Assembly: GCA_900553525.1 (NCBI GenBank)
Contig: USDZ01000021.1
Coordinates: forward strand, 1 to 16,145
DNA from: an uncultured Oscillospiraceae bacterium
GTDB taxonomy: Bacteria; Bacillota; Clostridia; Oscillospirales; Acutalibacteraceae
Length of the DNA: 16,145 nt
Direction: 5' to 3'
Position numbers and translations under genes: made by a program. Under the pieces are notes generated by a model, which worked only from the letters and a program-made list of their open reading frames with translations, searched no databases and was not told the DNA's origin. Below are positions 13,864 to 16,145 of the stretch, one piece after another; within the stretch, counting starts at the first letter, position 1; each line of letters starts with the position of its first letter.

Positions 13864-15781
13864 AACCAATCCCGTTCCCGCCACTACGGCCCGGGGCCAG
13901 CGCGCCCCCAAGGGTGTGCTGCGCCGGCTGTTGCACACGCTGTTTGAGTTTTATCCGGTGCTGCTGCCCATTACGCTCGTGTGCATCCTCATCAACGCCA
14001 TTGTCAGTTCTGTACCTTCGGTATTTATGCAGAATATCATCGCCATCGTCGATGAAACCTACAAGAGCGGCGACTGGGCGTCCGTCTCCGGTCGCATCCT
14101 CACTTACGTGGTCATTCTGGTTGTGATGTATGTCATCAGTCTCGTTGCCGGCGCGTTCTATACCCAGATGATGGCGATCATCACCCAGGATTCTCTGAAA
14201 AAGCTGCGCGAGAAAATGTTCAGCCATATGCAGGACCTGCCCATTAAGTACTTCGACACCAACGGCCACGGCGACATCATGAGCTATTATACCAACGACG
14301 TGGATACCCTGCGCCAGCTCATCAGCCAGAGCCTGCCGCAGATACTGATCTCCGGCGTGACGCTGCTGACCGTGTTCTGCATCATGATGTATTACAGCGT
14401 GATCCTGGGTCTGGTCGTGGTGGTTGGCGTTATCTGCATGGTGTTCGCAGCCCGCTCCATCACCAACCGATCCTCCAAATACTTCCTGCGCCAGCAGGTC
14501 ACGCTGGCCAAAGCCGAGGCCTTTATGGAAGAGATGATGACCGGCCAGAAGGTGATCAAGGTGTTCTGCCACGAGGAGGGCGCTAAGGCCGATTTTGACA
14601 AAGTCAACGGCGAGATCTTCTTCAACGCCCGCAACGGCAACCGCTTTGCAAACATCCTGATGCCGCTGCTGAGCAACATTGGCAACGTCATGTATGTCGT
14701 TGTCGCACTGGTCGGCGGCGCGCTGCTGCTGACCGATGTGCCCAACATCAGCGTTTCCGGCATGGCCTTCAGCATCAGCATCGTCGTTCCTTTCCTGAAC
14801 ATGACCCGTCAGTTTGCCGGTGCAGTCGGACAGGTGTCCAACCAGGTCAACATGGTCATCATGGGCTCTGCCGGTGCGCACCGCATCTTTGCTCTGCTGG
14901 ACGAGGAGCCGGAGACCGACGACGGCTATGTCACCCTGGTCAACGCCAAAGAAAATGCGGACGGCACCCTGACCGAGTGCGAGGAGCGCACCAACGTCTG
15001 GGCCTGGAAACATCCGCACCACGACGGCACCCTGACCTACACCAAGCTCCAGGGCGACGTGCGCTTCTATGACGTCAACTTCGGCTACACCCCGGAAAAG
15101 ACCGTCCTGCACAACGTCTCCCTGTATGCGAAACCGGGCCAGAAGTTGGCCTTTGTCGGCTCCACCGGCGCCGGCAAGACGACCATCACCAACCTGATCA
15201 ACCGCTTCTACGATATCAACGACGGCAAGATCCGCTATGACGGCATCAATATCAACAAGATCAAGAAGGCAGACCTTCGCCGCAGCTTGGGTATCGTGCT
15301 GCAGGACACCAACCTCTTTACCGGCACCGTTATGGAGAATATCCGCTACGGCAACCTGGATGCCTGCGATGAGGAGTGCATCGCCGCCGCCAAACTGGCC
15401 GGTGCAGATGACTTCATCCGCCGCCTGCCGGAGGGCTACAACACCATGCTGTTCGGCAACGGTTCCAACCTCAGCCAGGGCCAGCGCCAGCTGCTTGCCA
15501 TCGCGCGCGCCGCGGTAGCAGACCCGCCGGTTATGATCATGGACGAGGCAACCAGCTCGATCGACACCCGCACTGAGGCAATTGTCCAGCGCGGCATGGA
15601 CGCGCTGATGACCGGACGCACCGTCTTTGTCATCGCGCACCGCCTTTCCACCGTGCGCAACTCCAACGCCATCATGGTACTGGATCACGGACGCATCATC
15701 GAGCGCGGCACCCACGAGGACCTGCTCAAGCTCAAAGGTACCTACTATCAGCTGTATACCGGAGCGCTGGAGCTCGACTAA
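13850..15781 (+). CDS. ABC exporter half-transporter with catalytic ATP site (heterodimer subunit 2)
   Basis: This 643-residue partner of the preceding gene overlaps it by 14 bases, so translation is probably coupled; AGGTG lies a few bases before the ATG. A basic N-terminal tail (about 1-25) precedes six membrane helices (about 30-340). Walker A is GSTGAGKTT at 437-445 with K443. Walker B MIMDEATSS has D565 and the catalytic glutamate E566. The H-loop histidine is H597. The signature is LSQGQ (541-545), not LSGGQ. It completes the degenerate site formed with Walker A/B of subunit 1, while the canonical signature of subunit 1 completes the active site here. About 50 residues with WAWKHPHHDG (351-401) lie between the membrane and ATPase domains and explain the extra length. 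Arginine is almost all CGC. Confidence 0.94.
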   Translation: MAKNKTNPVPATTARGQRAPKGVLRRLLHTLFEFYPVLLPITLVCILINAIVSSVPSVFMQNIIAIVDETYKSGDWASVSGRILTYVVILVVMYVISLVAGAFYTQMMAIITQDSLKKLREKMFSHMQDLPIKYFDTNGHGDIMSYYTNDVDTLRQLISQSLPQILISGVTLLTVFCIMMYYSVILGLVVVVGVICMVFAARSITNRSSKYFLRQQVTLAKAEAFMEEMMTGQKVIKVFCHEEGAKADFDKVNGEIFFNARNGNRFANILMPLLSNIGNVMYVVVALVGGALLLTDVPNISVSGMAFSISIVVPFLNMTRQFAGAVGQVSNQVNMVIMGSAGAHRIFALLDEEPETDDGYVTLVNAKENADGTLTECEERTNVWAWKHPHHDGTLTYTKLQGDVRFYDVNFGYTPEKTVLHNVSLYAKPGQKLAFVGSTGAGKTTITNLINRFYDINDGKIRYDGININKIKKADLRRSLGIVLQDTNLFTGTVMENIRYGNLDACDEECIAAAKLAGADDFIRRLPEGYNTMLFGNGSNLSQGQRQLLAIARAAVADPPVMIMDEATSSIDTRTEAIVQRGMDALMTGRTVFVIAHRLSTVRNSNAIMVLDHGRIIERGTHEDLLKLKGTYYQLYTGALELD

Positions 15782-15796
15782 TCCAAAACAAAAATG

Positions 15797-15821
15797 CCCC
15801 CGAGCCAAATTGGCTCGGGGG
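15797..15821. terminator. Terminator of the ABC operon, probably bidirectional
   Basis: A perfect 11-bp stem CCCCCGAGCCA/TGGCTCGGGGG with a 3-base AAT loop. On the plus strand it is followed by TTCTTTTTA. On the minus strand it is followed by CATTTTTGTTTT, so it could also stop transcripts coming from the tRNA-Tyr side. Confidence 0.93.
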
Positions 15822-16090
15822 TTCTTTTTATGATCGGGTGCAGCTCTCCAGCGCAAGGAGGTGGAGCAATCTCTGATGCTTTTAAGCGGATTGTTTTGGA
15901 GGAAAGGAAGATTTTTAGACAGCTGCTCCTGCAGCGAGCCTCACAACCGGACAAAAGAAAAGAGCCCGAACACGAATTGCGTCCAGGCTCAGCCTAAATG
16001 GAGTGAATGTTTTCGATGCCATCTTCGCCGCGAGCGGAAAGGCCGGATAAAGGAAAAGAGTCTGAACGCGAATTGCGTCCAGACTCAGTC
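15822..16090. other. Interval between the ABC terminator and tRNA-Tyr
   Basis: About 270 bases. It contains two diverged 49-base hairpin repeats in its right half and a GCTGC/GCAGC hairpin near 15921-15934. An open frame starts at an ATG at 15876, after AAGGAGG (15855-15861), and runs to the window edge antisense to the tRNA. It is not accepted as a gene. Confidence 0.5.
15947..15995. repeat. Hairpin repeat, copy A (distal to tRNA-Tyr)
   Basis: This 49-base element is 42/49 identical to the copy at 16043-16091, and all seven differences are transitions. On the minus strand bases 15990-15962 fold into a 12-bp stem (with G-U pairs) and an AAUUC loop, followed by the T-rich tract TTTTCTTTT. It would act as a terminator for a minus-strand transcript. 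Confidence 0.75.
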
Positions 16091-16091
16091 T
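16043..16091. repeat. Hairpin repeat, copy B (proximal to tRNA-Tyr), probable tRNA terminator
   Basis: This second copy lies 96 bases from the first. On the minus strand bases 16086-16058 fold into a 12-bp stem with one G-U pair and the loop AAUUC, followed by TTTTCCTTT. It begins only a few bases after the CCA end of tRNA-Tyr, so it is the likely tRNA terminator. Stem differences between the copies keep pairing (for example C-G here replaced by U-A there). Confidence 0.75.
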
Positions 16092-16145
16092 GGTGGGCGA
16101 GGGTGGATTCGGACCACCGAAGTCACTGACAACAGATTTACAGTC
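16091..16145 (-). tRNA. tRNA-Tyr (anticodon GTA), 3' part only
   Basis: Read on the minus strand, the sequence starts in the anticodon stem-loop GACTGTAAATC, with anticodon GTA complementary to 16139-16141. It continues through a class II variable arm (GTCAGTGAC region), the T arm GGTGG-TTCGAAT-CCACC, the acceptor strand CTCGCCC and an encoded ACCA. The 5' half lies beyond the right edge of the window. Confidence 0.94.

Noticed and set aside
13760..15856. 698-residue open frame antisense to the second ABC gene
   Set aside because: The His-, Asp- and Val-rich product is the usual mirror of a high-GC coding strand. It crosses the terminator and has no ribosome binding site or recognisable domain.
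15876..16145. Open frame from ATG 15876 to the window edge, preceded by AAGGAGG, with in-frame repeats (KEKSPNTNCVQ and KEKSLNANCVQ)
   Set aside because: Its repeats are the two hairpin elements read through, and its end is antisense to tRNA-Tyr, giving the well-known false string GWIRTTEV. Structure-preserving transitions fit RNA elements better than protein repeats.
10919..16145. Genomic island bounded by tRNA-Leu and tRNA-Tyr
   Set aside because: No integrase, and no direct repeat of either tRNA 3' end was seen. The idea is kept only as a codon-usage observation.
1..16145. CRISPR array, prophage, toxin-antitoxin or other defence system
   Set aside because: No regularly spaced repeats, nuclease, integrase or toxin-like small gene pair was found on either strand.

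Overview
The window looks like a chromosomal segment of a Gram-positive anaerobe of the Clostridia, most plausibly the Oscillospiraceae/Ruminococcaceae. The grounds are fairly high GC coding DNA, strong AGGAGG-type ribosome binding sites, consensus TTGACA/TATAAT promoters, a membrane pyrophosphatase, a DUF2935 protein and a MarR plus heterodimeric ABC exporter module. This placement is from gene content only; no searches were run.

Layout. (1) 2-1468: 3' part of hppA, an ion-pumping membrane pyrophosphatase, closed by a strong terminator. (2) 1734-2627: a lone DUF2935 helical protein with its own terminator. (3) 5025-2967, minus strand: cysK then mnmA, an apparent two-gene operon joining cysteine synthesis to tRNA 2-thiouridylation, with a consensus promoter. 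(4) 5195-6773, plus strand: an HD-domain hydrolase and an NAD-dependent nucleotide-sugar dehydratase, from a promoter whose -10 box excludes the first ATG as start. A bidirectional terminator separates this pair from the next block. (5) 10583-6857, minus strand: a tightly packed four-gene operon encoding an AraC regulator, a Gfo/Idh/MocA dehydrogenase, a second Gfo/Idh/MocA-like protein without the glycine-rich NAD loop, and a xylose-isomerase-like TIM-barrel epimerase. It probably handles a keto-sugar, cyclitol or glycoside. (6) 10919-11005: tRNA-Leu(CAA), followed by a perfect 20-bp hairpin and a gene-free AT-rich region. That region holds a near-consensus minus-strand promoter with no ORF after it. 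(7) 11597-15781, plus strand: marR and two overlapping ABC exporter half-genes. A consensus promoter drives them, with a perfect palindrome on its -10 box, the classic layout for MarR autorepression. The two ABC halves show matching degenerate and canonical ATP sites. (8) 15947-16145: two diverged copies of a hairpin/T-tract element lie just downstream of a tRNA-Tyr(GTA) gene that runs off the right edge on the minus strand.

Most of the window is ordinary housekeeping and accessory metabolism. No phage, IS element, CRISPR array or defence system was recognised. The parts most worth a second look are the orphan minus-strand promoter beside tRNA-Leu, the sugar operon with its degenerate dehydrogenase-like protein, and the covarying tandem hairpins next to tRNA-Tyr.
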